A stretch of 64,000 nucleotides of DNA. It comes from Bradyrhizobium sp. OK095 (GTDB taxonomy: Bacteria; Pseudomonadota; Alphaproteobacteria; Rhizobiales; Xanthobacteraceae). A program made the translations under genes and the position numbers. Below, one piece after another: positions 51,729 through 60,548 of this stretch (position 1 is its first letter; each line of letters opens with the position of its first letter). Under the pieces are notes generated by a model. The model was not told where the DNA came from. It worked only from the letters and a program-made list of their open reading frames with translations, and searched no databases. The DNA lies in NCBI RefSeq assembly GCF_900109945.1, contig NZ_FOBX01000001.1, positions 744,001 through 808,000 of the forward strand. Reading direction: 5' to 3'.

Positions 51729-52979
51729 ATGAAGGCGATTATCGTCGGCGGCGGTATCGGAGGTCTCACCACGGCATTGATGCTGCGTGCGCGCGGCATT
51801 GGGTGCGAGATATTCGAACAGTCTGATACCATCCGCGAGCTCGGCGTCGGCATCAACACGCTGCCGCACGCCATGCGCGAGCTGGCCGGCCTCGGCCTGC
51901 TCCCGAAACTCGACGACGTTGCGATCCGCACCGATCAGCTTTACTACCTCAATCGCCACGGTCAGGAAGTCTGGCGTGAAGCCCGCGGCATCGATGCCGG
52001 TCACGACGTGCCGCAATTCTCGATCCACCGCGGTCGCCTCCAGGGCGTCATCCATCGTGCCGTCGAGGAGCGGCTCGGAGCGGACGCCATCCACACTGGT
52101 TGCCGCCTTGGTGCGTTCACGCAGGACGAAGGCGGGGTCATCGCTTACTTCTTCGATCGTGCCGGTGTGCACATCCATACCGCGCGCGGCGACATCCTGA
52201 TTGGTGCCGACGGTATCCATTCGCGCGTGCGCGACACGCTTTTCCCGAACGAAGGGCCGCCATGCTGGAACGGCTTGATGTTGTGGCGCGGTGCGCGCGA
52301 CTGGCCGGTGTTCCTCACCGGCAAGTCGATGATCGTGGCCGGCGGTCTCAATGCCAAGGTGGTGATCTATCCGATCGCGGAAGGATCGAGCCCTGCGAGC
52401 CGTCTGACCAATTGGGCGGTGCTGGTGAAGGTCGGCGAGGGCAACGCGCCGCCGCCACGGAAAGAGGACTGGTCGCGGCCGGGCCGGCGCGAGGAGCTGA
52501 TGCCGCATGTGGCGCGCTTCTCGGTGCCCTATATCGACGTGAAGAGCCTGATCTCGGCAACGCCCGAATTCTACGAATATCCGACCTGCGATCGCGATCC
52601 CTTGCCCTATTGGTCATCCGGTCGCGTCACGCTGCTCGGCGATGCCGCGCATCCCATGTATCCGGTCGGCTCCAATGGCGCCTCGCAGGCGATCCTCGAC
52701 GCGCGCTGTCTCGCCGACGCGCTGGTGCGCGCCGAGCATCCGCGCCAGGCCTTAGCCGAATACGAGAAGAAGCGTCTGCCGATGACCGCTGATGTCGTCC
52801 GCTCAAATCGGCGCGGTGGCCCCGAGGGCGTCATCGACGCCGTCGAGCAGCTTGCGCCCGACGGCTTCGACAATATCGACAATGTGCTGAGCTATTCCCA
52901 GCGCGAGGCCATCGTGCGCGGCTATGCCACCAAGGCTGGCTTCGCTGCTGTGCCCGGTCTCGCAGCGGTGCGAGCTTAG
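51729..52979 (+). CDS. FAD-dependent aromatic monooxygenase, PhzS-like
   Basis: A 416-residue class A flavoprotein: IIVGGGIGGLTTALMLRARG (FAD GxGxxG), ELGVGINTLPHAMRELAGLG, ILIGADGIHSRVRDTLFP and VTLLGDAAHPMYPVGSNGAS. The wording ELGVGINTLPHAMREL is that of the PhzS-like flavin oxidoreductases. The ATG at 51729 is preferred because GAGTTGAGGG precedes it. It likely hydroxylates an aromatic acid or CoA ester, and it is the only single-component ring monooxygenase in this part of the cluster. Confidence 0.87.
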   Translation: MKAIIVGGGIGGLTTALMLRARGIGCEIFEQSDTIRELGVGINTLPHAMRELAGLGLLPKLDDVAIRTDQLYYLNRHGQEVWREARGIDAGHDVPQFSIHRGRLQGVIHRAVEERLGADAIHTGCRLGAFTQDEGGVIAYFFDRAGVHIHTARGDILIGADGIHSRVRDTLFPNEGPPCWNGLMLWRGARDWPVFLTGKSMIVAGGLNAKVVIYPIAEGSSPASRLTNWAVLVKVGEGNAPPPRKEDWSRPGRREELMPHVARFSVPYIDVKSLISATPEFYEYPTCDRDPLPYWSSGRVTLLGDAAHPMYPVGSNGASQAILDARCLADALVRAEHPRQALAEYEKKRLPMTADVVRSNRRGGPEGVIDAVEQLAPDGFDNIDNVLSYSQREAIVRGYATKAGFAAVPGLAAVRA

Positions 52980-52988
52980 GGCTCGCCG

Positions 52989-53447
52989 TTAGCCGGCGCC
53001 GGGAGGCGGCGGCAGGAAGTGGATGTTGAACTCGGCGGCCAACGCCACCACGTCCTCCGGCTTCTGTTCCTTCATGTTGTGAAGGCCCCAGAACAGGTCG
53101 AATAGTTTTTTGGTCGGCGAGACCCAGAACAGCACTTTCGCGGTCTGCTCGGACTTGTTGAAGATGCCGTGCGGAACGCCCATGCCGAGCCGGATCAAAT
53201 CGCCGGCGGTCGCCTGCGACTCCGAATTGCCGAGCATGAAGTCGAGCTTGCCCTCCAGCATGTAGAGATATTCATCCTGGTCGGGATGGATGTGCGGCGG
53301 CACGAACGTGCCCGGCGGCAAAGTCGCGTGCCAGGAGAAGCTGTGCTCGGTATTGCTCTTCGGCACATAGGTCTGGCCCAGGATGTTCCAGGAAATGCCC
53401 TGGATCCCCTCATTGGCCCGCGTGATGCCGGTAATTTCGCTCTTCAT
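52989..53447 (-). CDS. Cupin-domain protein
   Basis: A 152-residue small beta-barrel protein with the metal-binding motif PHIHPDQDEYLYMLEGKLDF and the second motif GDLIRLGMGVPHGIFN. Such proteins act as small dioxygenases, isomerases or sensors in aromatic clusters. It lies 30 bases after the binding-protein gene on the minus strand and shares its promoter. Confidence 0.85.
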   Translation of the reverse strand: MKSEITGITRANEGIQGISWNILGQTYVPKSNTEHSFSWHATLPPGTFVPPHIHPDQDEYLYMLEGKLDFMLGNSESQATAGDLIRLGMGVPHGIFNKSEQTAKVLFWVSPTKKLFDLFWGLHNMKEQKPEDVVALAAEFNIHFLPPPPGAG

Positions 53448-53477
53448 TGCAGTCCTCCCTTAACGCGACGCGCAGCC

Positions 53478-54653
53478 CTAGTTCGCGGCCTTGCAATCCT
53501 TGGCATAGCGGTCGCCGTAATTCTCGAAAACCTTTTGAACGATCTCGGTCTGGAACTTGCCGTCCGGACGCTTGGCGACCTTGGTCAGGTAAAAGTCCTG
53601 GATCGGATAGCCGTTGGTGTTGAACTTGAAGGCGCCGCGCAGCGAGGTGAAGTCGGCCTTCTTCAGCGCGGCCCCGACGGCATCCTTGTTCGAGAGGTCG
53701 CCCTTCACGCCTTTGATCGCGCTGTCGATCAGCATCGCAGCGTCATAGGCCTGGAAGGCGTAGGTGCCGGGCACGCCGTTATAGGCGGCCTCATAGGCGG
53801 CTACGAACTTCTTGTTCTGGAGATTGTCGAGATTGGGCGCCCAGTTCGCGCCGCCGAACATGCCGACCGCTGCGTCCTGCTGCGCCAGCAGGGTCGATTC
53901 ATCCACCGTAAAAGCGGAGAGTACGGGAATGCTGTCGGCGAGCCCGGCTTGCTTGTACTGCTTGACGAGATTGACGCCGAGGCCGCCCGGCATGAAAGTG
54001 AAGAGCGCATCGGGCTTCTGCGAGGAAATCTTGGATAGCTCCGGCTGGAAGTCCAGCGTGTTGAGCGGCATGTAGGATTCTTCGACGATCTCGCCCTTGT
54101 AGTCGAGTTTGAAGCCCGCGGCCGAATCCTTGCCGGCTTGATAGTTCGGCACCATCAGGTACATGCGCTTGTAGCCGCGATCCTGCGCGACCTTGCCGAG
54201 GATCTCATGCACCTGATCATTCTGATACGACGTCACATAGAAGAACGGATTGCAGTCCTTGCCGGCAAAAGTCGACGGACCTGCATTAGGGCTGATCAGG
54301 AACGTTTTCGATTCCGTGACGGGCCGGTGGATCGCCTGGAGAATGTTGGAGAAGATCGGGCCGACCACGAAGTCGACTTTGTCGCGCTCCAGAAGACCCT
54401 TGACCTTGGTCACCGCAACATCGGGCTTCAGCTCGTCGTCGACAACGACGACCTCGACGTCGCGGCCACCCATCTTGCCGCCGAGATCCTTGACCCCGAG
54501 CGCAAAGCCGTCGCGAACCTGTTGGCCAAGCGCTGCGGCGGGGCCCGACAGGGTCACGATCATACCGAGCTTGATCTTCTCCTGAGCAAGGGCAGGGCTC
54601 ATCGCGGTGCCGAGCAGCAAGGTGGCCGCGGCCAAGGTCAATTGCGTCTTCAT
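53478..54653 (-). CDS. Branched-chain amino-acid-type ABC substrate-binding protein
   Basis: A 391-residue periplasmic protein with a signal peptide (LAAATLLLGTAMSPALAQEK) and the Peripla_BP_6 (LivJ/K-like) pattern: KLGMIVTLSGPAAALGQQVR, DRVDFVVGPIFSN-like wording, GNWAPNLDNLQNKKFVAAYE-like and AFQAYDAAMLIDSAIKGVKG. Members near aromatic genes bind benzoate-like acids. No permease or ATPase partner lies in this window. It is divergent from the marR gene with two palindromes between. Confidence 0.88.
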   Translation of the reverse strand: MKTQLTLAAATLLLGTAMSPALAQEKIKLGMIVTLSGPAAALGQQVRDGFALGVKDLGGKMGGRDVEVVVVDDELKPDVAVTKVKGLLERDKVDFVVGPIFSNILQAIHRPVTESKTFLISPNAGPSTFAGKDCNPFFYVTSYQNDQVHEILGKVAQDRGYKRMYLMVPNYQAGKDSAAGFKLDYKGEIVEESYMPLNTLDFQPELSKISSQKPDALFTFMPGGLGVNLVKQYKQAGLADSIPVLSAFTVDESTLLAQQDAAVGMFGGANWAPNLDNLQNKKFVAAYEAAYNGVPGTYAFQAYDAAMLIDSAIKGVKGDLSNKDAVGAALKKADFTSLRGAFKFNTNGYPIQDFYLTKVAKRPDGKFQTEIVQKVFENYGDRYAKDCKAAN

Positions 54654-54789
54654 GATCTGTCCCCAGTGACATCAGGGCTTGCGTCGCAAGCCGTGTACTC
54701 CGATCCAAGCTTATGCCGATGATGGCCGCCGCGGCAAGCAAGGCCGGGCGCGTCGCGTCATCGACGGCGGCATGCATGCAAGCGTCGCG

Positions 54790-54817
54790 CCAGTTGCTTG
54801 AAGCTTAAAGAAACTGG
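54790..54817. promoter_or_regulatory. Extended palindrome, candidate MarR operator
   Basis: The outer arms CCAGTT and AACTGG enclose CTTGAAGCTTAAAG, giving an almost perfect 28-base inverted repeat upstream of the binding-protein gene and its cupin partner. Confidence 0.7.
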
Positions 54818-54865
54818 CGTGCGGTCGATTGTTGCAGCTTTAGGCTTGCGGCCGGCGCGGATTTA

Positions 54866-54878
54866 TTTGAAGCTCAAA
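54866..54878. promoter_or_regulatory. Candidate MarR operator at the marR promoter
   Basis: TTTGAAGCTCAAA is a TTTGA-N3-TCAAA palindrome ending 14 bases before the regulator's GTG start, suited to autorepression. Confidence 0.7.
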
Positions 54879-54892
54879 ACGTTGGGGAATCC

Positions 54893-55423
54893 GTGTCGGC
54901 GCCGTTGCCGGCCGTGAGTGGCTGCACCGAAATGCTCGATTCCGAGACCAAGGCCGCCGAAACGCCGGAAGACCATGCCGAGGAGCTTCGGCTGTGGTTG
55001 CGCCTGCTGACTTGCACGACCCTGGTCGAGGGCGAGGTGCGCGGCCGGCTGCGGCAGCGCTTCGATGTCACTCTGCCTCGCTTCGACCTGATGGCGCAGC
55101 TCGACAAGGCGCCTGACGGCATGACGTTGTCCGACGTCTCCAAGCGCATGATGGTGTCCAATGGCAACGTCACGGGCCTCGTCGAGCGGCTGGTGGAATC
55201 CGGTCACCTCGACCGGCGCACCTCGGAGACAGACCGTCGGGTCCAGGTGATCCGCCTCACAAAGCTCGGTCGCGCCGAGTTCCGCAGGATGGCTGCGGAA
55301 CACGAGACCTGGATTGCGGATCTCTTCGCCGACCTGACGCCGAAGGACGTGCGCGAGCTGATGCGCCTCCTCGCCAAGACCAAGGCGTCGGCGCAGAAAT
55401 CGGCTGCACGACGCCGGTCGTAG
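54893..55423 (+). CDS. MarR family transcriptional regulator
   Basis: A 176-residue regulator with a winged helix: TLPRFDLMAQLDKAPDGMTL, SDVSKRMMVSNGNVTGLVER as the recognition helix, and the wing SETDRRVQVIRLTKLG. N- and C-terminal helices make the dimer interface. Aromatic-pathway MarR proteins (BadR, CouR and others) are released by an aromatic acid or its CoA ester. It lies between the binding-protein operon and the CoA-ligase gene, and matching palindromes stand before these units, so it probably controls them. Confidence 0.9.
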   Translation: MSAPLPAVSGCTEMLDSETKAAETPEDHAEELRLWLRLLTCTTLVEGEVRGRLRQRFDVTLPRFDLMAQLDKAPDGMTLSDVSKRMMVSNGNVTGLVERLVESGHLDRRTSETDRRVQVIRLTKLGRAEFRRMAAEHETWIADLFADLTPKDVRELMRLLAKTKASAQKSAARRRS

Positions 55424-55506
55424 GCTCGCAGTCGGACTGGTCGCCAATCCCTCTTTGCCGCAGGAAAAAGCACGGGATGCCCAAAATCCGCTATTGCGCC
55501 AAATTG

Positions 55507-55520
55507 TTTTAAGCCTAAAA
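55507..55520. promoter_or_regulatory. Candidate MarR operator before the CoA ligase
   Basis: TTTTAAGCCTAAAA, a palindrome of the same type as the others, 51 bases before the ligase ATG. Confidence 0.65.
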
Positions 55521-55571
55521 TGTTTCCTAGTTAGTGCTGCCGGGTGCTTTCCATGCGCAAAGGAGCTTGCG

Positions 55572-57263
55572 ATGGCCAACGCCGCCAAGGTTCACGTGTC
55601 GGGCTCGTATGACGGCAATGCTGCAACGGCTCATGTCGATACATTTGCGCGGCAGCATCTGCCGCCGCGCGAGCTCTGGCCGGAGTTCCTTTTCACGCGG
55701 CCGGAGCTGCATTATCCGCAGCGACTGAACTGCGTCAGCTATTTCCTCGACCGCTGGATCGAAGAGGGCCATGGCGATGCGCCTTGCGTCATCAGTCCGG
55801 CCGTCAGCTACAGCTATCGCGAGTTGCAAGCGCTCGTGAACCGCATCGCCAACGTCCTTGTCGGCAAGCTGGGCCTCGTGACCGGTGGACGCGTGCTGCT
55901 GCGATCGGCCAACAGTCCCATGATGGTCGCAACCTACCTCGCAGTGATCAAGGCCGGCGGCATCTGCGTGGCGACGATGCCGCTGCTGCGCGCCAAGGAA
56001 CTGTCCTACCCGATCCAGAAGGCGGAGATCACGCTGGCGCTCTGCGACGGCAAACTCTCCGACGAGATGGAGAAAGCGAAGCTGGCCGCGCCCGGTCTCA
56101 AGCACGTGATTTACTGGGGCAATGGCGCGGCCGACTCGCTCGAGGCGCTGATCGCCGACGCGAGCCCCGAGTTCAAAGCCGTCGACACCTCCGCCGACGA
56201 CATCTGCCTGATCGCCTTCACGTCCGGCACGACCGGCGATCCCAAAGGCACCATGCATTTCCATCGCGACATGCTGGCGGTGTGCGACGGCTATGCGCGC
56301 AACATCTTGCGTGCCGAGAAGAACGATCGCTTCGTCGGCTCGGCGCCACTCGCCTTCACCTTCGGCTTCGGCGGCGTGCTGTTTCCGATGCATATCGGCG
56401 CCTCCTTCGTGGTGCTGGAGAAGACGACGCCGGACGACATCCTGACGGCGATCGAGCAGTACAAGACCACGGTCTGTTTCACCGCGCCGACCGCATACCG
56501 CGCCATGATCGGCAAGCTTGCCGGCCGCGACATTTCCTCGCTGCGGAAGTGCGTTTCCGCTGGCGAGACGCTGCCCAAGCCGACATTCGACGCCTGGCTC
56601 AAGGCGACGGGCATCAAGCTGATGGACGGCATAGGCTCGACCGAGCTGCTGCACATCTTCATCAGCGCGACCGAGGACGAGATCCGTCCGGGCGCGACCG
56701 GTAAGCCGGTGCCGGGCTATGAGGCGAAGATTGTCGATGATTCCGGCAACGATGTGCCGCCGGGCACGATCGGCCAGCTCGCGGTTCGCGGCCCGACTGG
56801 CTGCCGCTATCTCGCGGACGAGCGGCAACGCAAATATGTCCATGATGGCTGGAACATCACCGGCGATACCTATCTGATGGATGCCGACGGCTATTTCTGG
56901 TACCAGGCGCGCTCCGACGACATGATCGTGTCGGCCGGTTATAATATCGCAGGCACGGACGTCGAGGCGGTGTTGCTGACACATCCGTCCGTGGTCGAGT
57001 GCGGTGTGGTTGGTGCACCGGACGAAGCGCGGGGAATGATCGTGAAGGCCTATGTCATTGCCGCGCCCGGCGTGACGCCGGACGCCGGGCTGGCCGCCGA
57101 GTTGCAGGATTATGTCAAACGCGAGATCGCGCCGTACAAATACCCGCGCGCGATCGAATTCGTGACGCAACTCCCGAAGACCGAGACCGGCAAATTGAAG
57201 CGCTTTGCCCTGCGGCAGATGGCGCAGGCCGCCGTGACGTCACCGGGCGTCGCCGCAAAATGA
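55572..57263 (+). CDS. Benzoate/2-aminobenzoate-CoA ligase type synthetase
   Basis: A 563-residue ANL ligase. The N-terminus has TFARQHLPPRELWPEFLFTR and LNCVSYFLDRWIEEGHGDAP, typical of benzoate-family CoA ligases. P-loop CLIAFTSGTTGDPKGTMHFH, then IKLMDGIGSTELLHIFISAT, DGYFWYQARSDDMIVSAGYN and a C-terminal LPKTETGKLKRFALR. The ATG at 55572 follows AAGGAG and lies after the operator; an in-frame start at 55455 would place the operator inside the gene. It should start the pathway by forming an aryl-CoA. The RidA gene behind it favours an amino-substituted ring. Confidence 0.85.
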   Translation: MANAAKVHVSGSYDGNAATAHVDTFARQHLPPRELWPEFLFTRPELHYPQRLNCVSYFLDRWIEEGHGDAPCVISPAVSYSYRELQALVNRIANVLVGKLGLVTGGRVLLRSANSPMMVATYLAVIKAGGICVATMPLLRAKELSYPIQKAEITLALCDGKLSDEMEKAKLAAPGLKHVIYWGNGAADSLEALIADASPEFKAVDTSADDICLIAFTSGTTGDPKGTMHFHRDMLAVCDGYARNILRAEKNDRFVGSAPLAFTFGFGGVLFPMHIGASFVVLEKTTPDDILTAIEQYKTTVCFTAPTAYRAMIGKLAGRDISSLRKCVSAGETLPKPTFDAWLKATGIKLMDGIGSTELLHIFISATEDEIRPGATGKPVPGYEAKIVDDSGNDVPPGTIGQLAVRGPTGCRYLADERQRKYVHDGWNITGDTYLMDADGYFWYQARSDDMIVSAGYNIAGTDVEAVLLTHPSVVECGVVGAPDEARGMIVKAYVIAAPGVTPDAGLAAELQDYVKREIAPYKYPRAIEFVTQLPKTETGKLKRFALRQMAQAAVTSPGVAAK

Positions 57264-57278
57264 GAGAGGGGTAAAGAA

Positions 57279-57743
57279 TTGTCCGTGACGACGCCGAAAG
57301 GCCCGCAGCTCGCGGTGCTGCCGACCGCAGCCGAGAATGACGCGCGCTCGACAGTAAAGGTGCTGCAGCCGTCCGGCTGGCCGGTGCCGAAGGGCTATGC
57401 CAACGGCATGGCCGCAGAGGGGCGGATCGTCGTCACCGGCGGTGTGATCGGCTGGGACGCCGAAGAGCGTCTCGCGGACGGTTTTGTCGCGCAGGTCCGC
57501 CAGACCCTGAGCAATATCGCGGAAATTCTCGCCGAAGCCGGCGCACGACCCGAGCATCTGGTGCGCCTGACCTGGTACGTCGTCGACATGGACGAGTATC
57601 TGGCGAACCTGAGGGAGCTCGGCAAAGTCTACCGTGCCGTCTTCGGTGCGCATTATCCGGCGATGGCGCTCGTTCAGGTCGTCCGTCTCGTCGAGAAGGC
57701 GGCGCGCGTCGAGATTGAAGCCACCGCCGTCATTCCCCGCTAA
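57279..57743 (+). CDS. RidA family protein (enamine/imine deaminase)
   Basis: A 154-residue YjgF/RidA-fold protein: QPSGWPVPKGYANGMAAEGR, TGGVIGWDAEERLADGFVAQ, then VRQTLSNIAEILAEAGARPE and the conserved tail ALVQVVRLVEKAARVEIEAT with Arg and Glu. RidA proteins hydrolyse reactive enamines and imines. The start is TTG at 57279 after GAGAGGGG, or GTG at 57285. Linked to the aryl-CoA ligase, it may remove the ring nitrogen after dearomatisation. Confidence 0.88.
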   Translation: MSVTTPKGPQLAVLPTAAENDARSTVKVLQPSGWPVPKGYANGMAAEGRIVVTGGVIGWDAEERLADGFVAQVRQTLSNIAEILAEAGARPEHLVRLTWYVVDMDEYLANLRELGKVYRAVFGAHYPAMALVQVVRLVEKAARVEIEATAVIPR

Positions 57744-57779
57744 ACCATATTTGGCCCGTGGCCCGTCTTAGCTCGCTAT

Positions 57780-58508
57780 TCAGCTTGCTTTGGCCAAATC
57801 ATCGTCCTCGGGCGAGTTCAGATAGATACCCGACATGGTGTCGACCCAGCACAGATGGTCGTGCACCTTCTTCACGCCTTCGACGTTCTCGGCTACGACG
57901 ACCGCTGCCTGCCGCGATCGCTCTTCGGTGATGACGCCGCTGAGATGAACGATACCGTCGCGGACGATGACGTTCAGTCCGAACGGGCACCAATCGTTCT
58001 TTTCCATGGTGTCGATGATGCGGCTGCGAATGTGATCATCGTCGGCCGTCGGATCCGGCACCTCGCGGGCGAGGCCCGCGACCGCCTGTAGCAAATTTGC
58101 GCGGGAGACGATCCCGACGACCTTGTCGCCGCGCACCACCGGCAGGCGCTTGACGTTGTTCCGTTCCATGAGATCGACGATCTCCGCGAGCGCAGTATCC
58201 TCGGTGATGGTAACGGGCGATGCGGTCATCACCTCCGAGACCTTGCGGCCATGCTCGTGGACGAAGTCGCTGGCCGATTTGCCCGGACCGAGGATGAACC
58301 GCAACCAGCGTCCCCGCTTGCGCCCGGTGCCGATTTCGCTGCGGCGGATGAAATCTCCTTCCGAGACGACGCCGATCAGCTTGCCGGCGTCGTCAACCAC
58401 CGTGAGGCCGCTGACGTGCCGCTTCAGCATGATGTTCGCCGCCTCGACGATGCTGGTGTCGGGGGCGACCGAGATGACCGACCGGGTCATGATCTGGTGG
58501 GCGCGCAT
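57780..58508 (-). CDS. CBS-pair protein with BON domain
   Basis: A 242-residue protein: two CBS motifs (about 1-65 and 90-150; MTRSVISVAPDTSIVEAANI and VMTASPVTITEDTALAEIVD) followed by a BON domain (about 165-230; VIVRDGIVHLSGVITEE). CBS pairs sense adenosine ligands and BON domains bind membranes or lipids. A FixK/FNR box lies 63 bases before its start, implying induction at low oxygen. Confidence 0.9.
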   Translation of the reverse strand: MRAHQIMTRSVISVAPDTSIVEAANIMLKRHVSGLTVVDDAGKLIGVVSEGDFIRRSEIGTGRKRGRWLRFILGPGKSASDFVHEHGRKVSEVMTASPVTITEDTALAEIVDLMERNNVKRLPVVRGDKVVGIVSRANLLQAVAGLAREVPDPTADDDHIRSRIIDTMEKNDWCPFGLNVIVRDGIVHLSGVITEERSRQAAVVVAENVEGVKKVHDHLCWVDTMSGIYLNSPEDDDLAKAS

Positions 58509-58570
58509 GGAGAACTCCGCTGGCTTTCAAATTTCGATGCGCAAGCCTAGCTCCGTGGCCGGGGTGCGGT

Positions 58571-58584
58571 TTGACTCAGGTCAA
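58571..58584. promoter_or_regulatory. FixK/FNR box for the CBS-BON gene
   Basis: TTGA-CTCAGG-TCAA, a full match to the TTGA-N6-TCAA consensus of FixK/FNR activators, 63 bases before the minus-strand CBS gene. Confidence 0.8.
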
Positions 58585-58635
58585 GCGAACCAGGCCGTTT
58601 TGTCCCGGTCGAACAATTGTGATCCGCGCCCGGAT

Positions 58636-58649
58636 TTGATGCAGCTCAA
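58636..58649. promoter_or_regulatory. FixK/FNR box for phaC
   Basis: TTGA-TGCAGC-TCAA, full consensus halves, 66 bases before the phaC ATG; a usual class II activator position if transcription starts about 25 bases before the gene. Confidence 0.75.
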
Positions 58650-58715
58650 CGCGCATCGGAAGTGTCGCCATATCCTGTTGCTGGCTGGAACAGAGGCCTG
58701 CAGGGACATTGAGCC

Positions 58716-60548
58716 ATGAGTGTCGTGAAAATATTTCCACGGACCGAGGAGCCGAAGGCTCTCTCCGCCGGCCCGGTTGCGGAGATACCTGCGACGAGTT
58801 CCGAAAAATTCCCAGGCGAGCCCGTCGCCGCCAATGTCGCGCCTGCGGAGCCATACCCTCTTGACCGCGCGTTCCATGCGATGCTGGCCCGCTTCACGGG
58901 CGGAATTTCGCCTGTGGCCTTGTCGCTGGCTTGGCTCGACTGGAGCTCGCATCTCGCAGCGGCGCCGCAGCGCCAGATGGAGATTTCCCGCAACGTTCTT
59001 CGCGACACCGGCCAGTTGCTGGAAGCTGCCGCACATGCGACGTCGCGAAAGCCATGGTCCGTGATTCAGCCGCAGGGACGCGACCGCCGCTTCAGGGAAC
59101 CGCAATGGGAAGCTGCTCCTTTCAACCTGCTTGCGCAGTCGTTCTTGCTCACGGAGCGCTGGTGGCACGATGCCACGACCGGTGTGCGTGGTCTGTCGCG
59201 TGCAAACGAAGCTATCGTCGAGTTCTCGGTGCGGCAGATGCTCGACATGCTGGCGCCGTCGAATTTCGCGGCCACCAATCCGCAGGTTCTGGAAAAGGCG
59301 TTCCAGAGCGGTGGAGAGAATTTTGTGTTCGGTTGGCAGAACTGGTGCAGCGACCTGATGCGCCAGCTCTCGGTCTCGAAGGCGGCGGACGACGAGAAAT
59401 TCATCGTCGGTGAGACCGTGGCGGCTTCGCCCGGCAAGGTCGTCTACCGCAACGATCTGATCGAGCTGATCCAGTACCATCCGACGACCGCGCAGGTGCG
59501 ACCAGAGCCGATCCTGATCGTGCCGGCCTGGATCATGAAGTATTACATCCTCGACCTGTCGCCGCAGAACTCTCTGGTCAAATACCTGACCGGTCAAGGC
59601 TTCACCGTGTTCGCGATCTCCTGGCGCAATCCGGATGCGAAGGACCGGGACGTTGCCTTTGACGATTATCGCAAGCTGGGCGTGATGGACGCATTGGACG
59701 CGGTCAGCCGGATCATGCCCGGCCGGAAGATCCATGCGCTCGGTTATTGCCTGGGCGGTACGCTGCTGTCGATCGCTGCCGCCGCCATGGCGCGCGACGG
59801 CGATCACCGTCTCGGCACCGTCACGCTCCTTGCTGCCCAGACCGACTTCACCGAGGCGGGCGAGTTGACGCTCTTCATCAACGAGAGCCAGGTCGCCTTC
59901 CTCGAAGACATGATGTGGCAGCGCGGCTATCTCGACACCGCACAGATGGCCGGTGCGTTCGCGCTTCTGCGCTCCAACGATCTGGTCTGGTCGCGGCTGT
60001 CGCAAGACTATCTGATGGGCGAGAGCGCGCCGCTCAACGACCTGATGACCTGGAACGCCGACGCCACGCGGCTGCCTTATCGCATGCATTCGGAGTATTT
60101 GCGCAAGCTGTTCCTCGACAACGATCTGGCCGAAGGCCGCTATCGCGTCGAAGGCAGGAACGTTTCGCTCTCCGACATTCATACGCCGATGTTCGTGGTC
60201 GGCACGCTCGCCGATCACGTTGCGCCGTGGCGATCGGTCTACAAGGTCCATTATCAGGTCGATGCCGACGTGACGTTCCTGTTGACCAGCGGTGGCCATA
60301 ACGCGGGCGTTGTCGCGGCTCCCGACGAGCTCTGGCACAACTATCAGGTCATGACCAAGGCTGCGGATGCGCCTTATGTCGGCCCGGACGAGTGGCTGAA
60401 GCTGGCGCCGCACGTTGAGGGATCGTGGTGGCCGGAGTGGGCGGCATGGCTGGCGGTGCGCTCAGGCGCGCCCTGCGATCCGCCGCCGATCGGTGTGGGA
60501 AGCGTTGACGGCCTGCCCGACGCGCCGGGAGATTACGTCCACACTTAA
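58716..60548 (+). CDS. phaC: Class I poly(3-hydroxyalkanoate) polymerase
   Basis: A 610-residue polymerase that joins hydroxyacyl-CoA units into PHA on storage granules. The lipase-like box GYCLGGT has the nucleophile Cys345; the other triad members are Asp500 (VGTLADHVAPW) and His528 (SGGHNAGVV). The N-terminal domain (about 45-250) with PFNLLAQSFLLTERWWHDAT is typical. Length fits class I enzymes acting without PhaE or PhaR. Its stop overlaps that of the CHAD gene on the other strand. Bradyrhizobia carry several phaC copies, so this may be a low-oxygen paralogue. Confidence 0.93.
   Translation: MSVVKIFPRTEEPKALSAGPVAEIPATSSEKFPGEPVAANVAPAEPYPLDRAFHAMLARFTGGISPVALSLAWLDWSSHLAAAPQRQMEISRNVLRDTGQLLEAAAHATSRKPWSVIQPQGRDRRFREPQWEAAPFNLLAQSFLLTERWWHDATTGVRGLSRANEAIVEFSVRQMLDMLAPSNFAATNPQVLEKAFQSGGENFVFGWQNWCSDLMRQLSVSKAADDEKFIVGETVAASPGKVVYRNDLIELIQYHPTTAQVRPEPILIVPAWIMKYYILDLSPQNSLVKYLTGQGFTVFAISWRNPDAKDRDVAFDDYRKLGVMDALDAVSRIMPGRKIHALGYCLGGTLLSIAAAAMARDGDHRLGTVTLLAAQTDFTEAGELTLFINESQVAFLEDMMWQRGYLDTAQMAGAFALLRSNDLVWSRLSQDYLMGESAPLNDLMTWNADATRLPYRMHSEYLRKLFLDNDLAEGRYRVEGRNVSLSDIHTPMFVVGTLADHVAPWRSVYKVHYQVDADVTFLLTSGGHNAGVVAAPDELWHNYQVMTKAADAPYVGPDEWLKLAPHVEGSWWPEWAAWLAVRSGAPCDPPPIGVGSVDGLPDAPGDYVHT

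Noticed and set aside
55527..57170. Minus-strand frame of 547 codons opposite the CoA ligase
   Set aside because: A high-GC shadow frame; the ligase has complete motifs, a ribosome binding site and a neighbouring operon.
58581..60413. Minus-strand frame of 610 codons opposite phaC
   Set aside because: PhaC has its full catalytic triad; the opposite frame has no recognisable motif.
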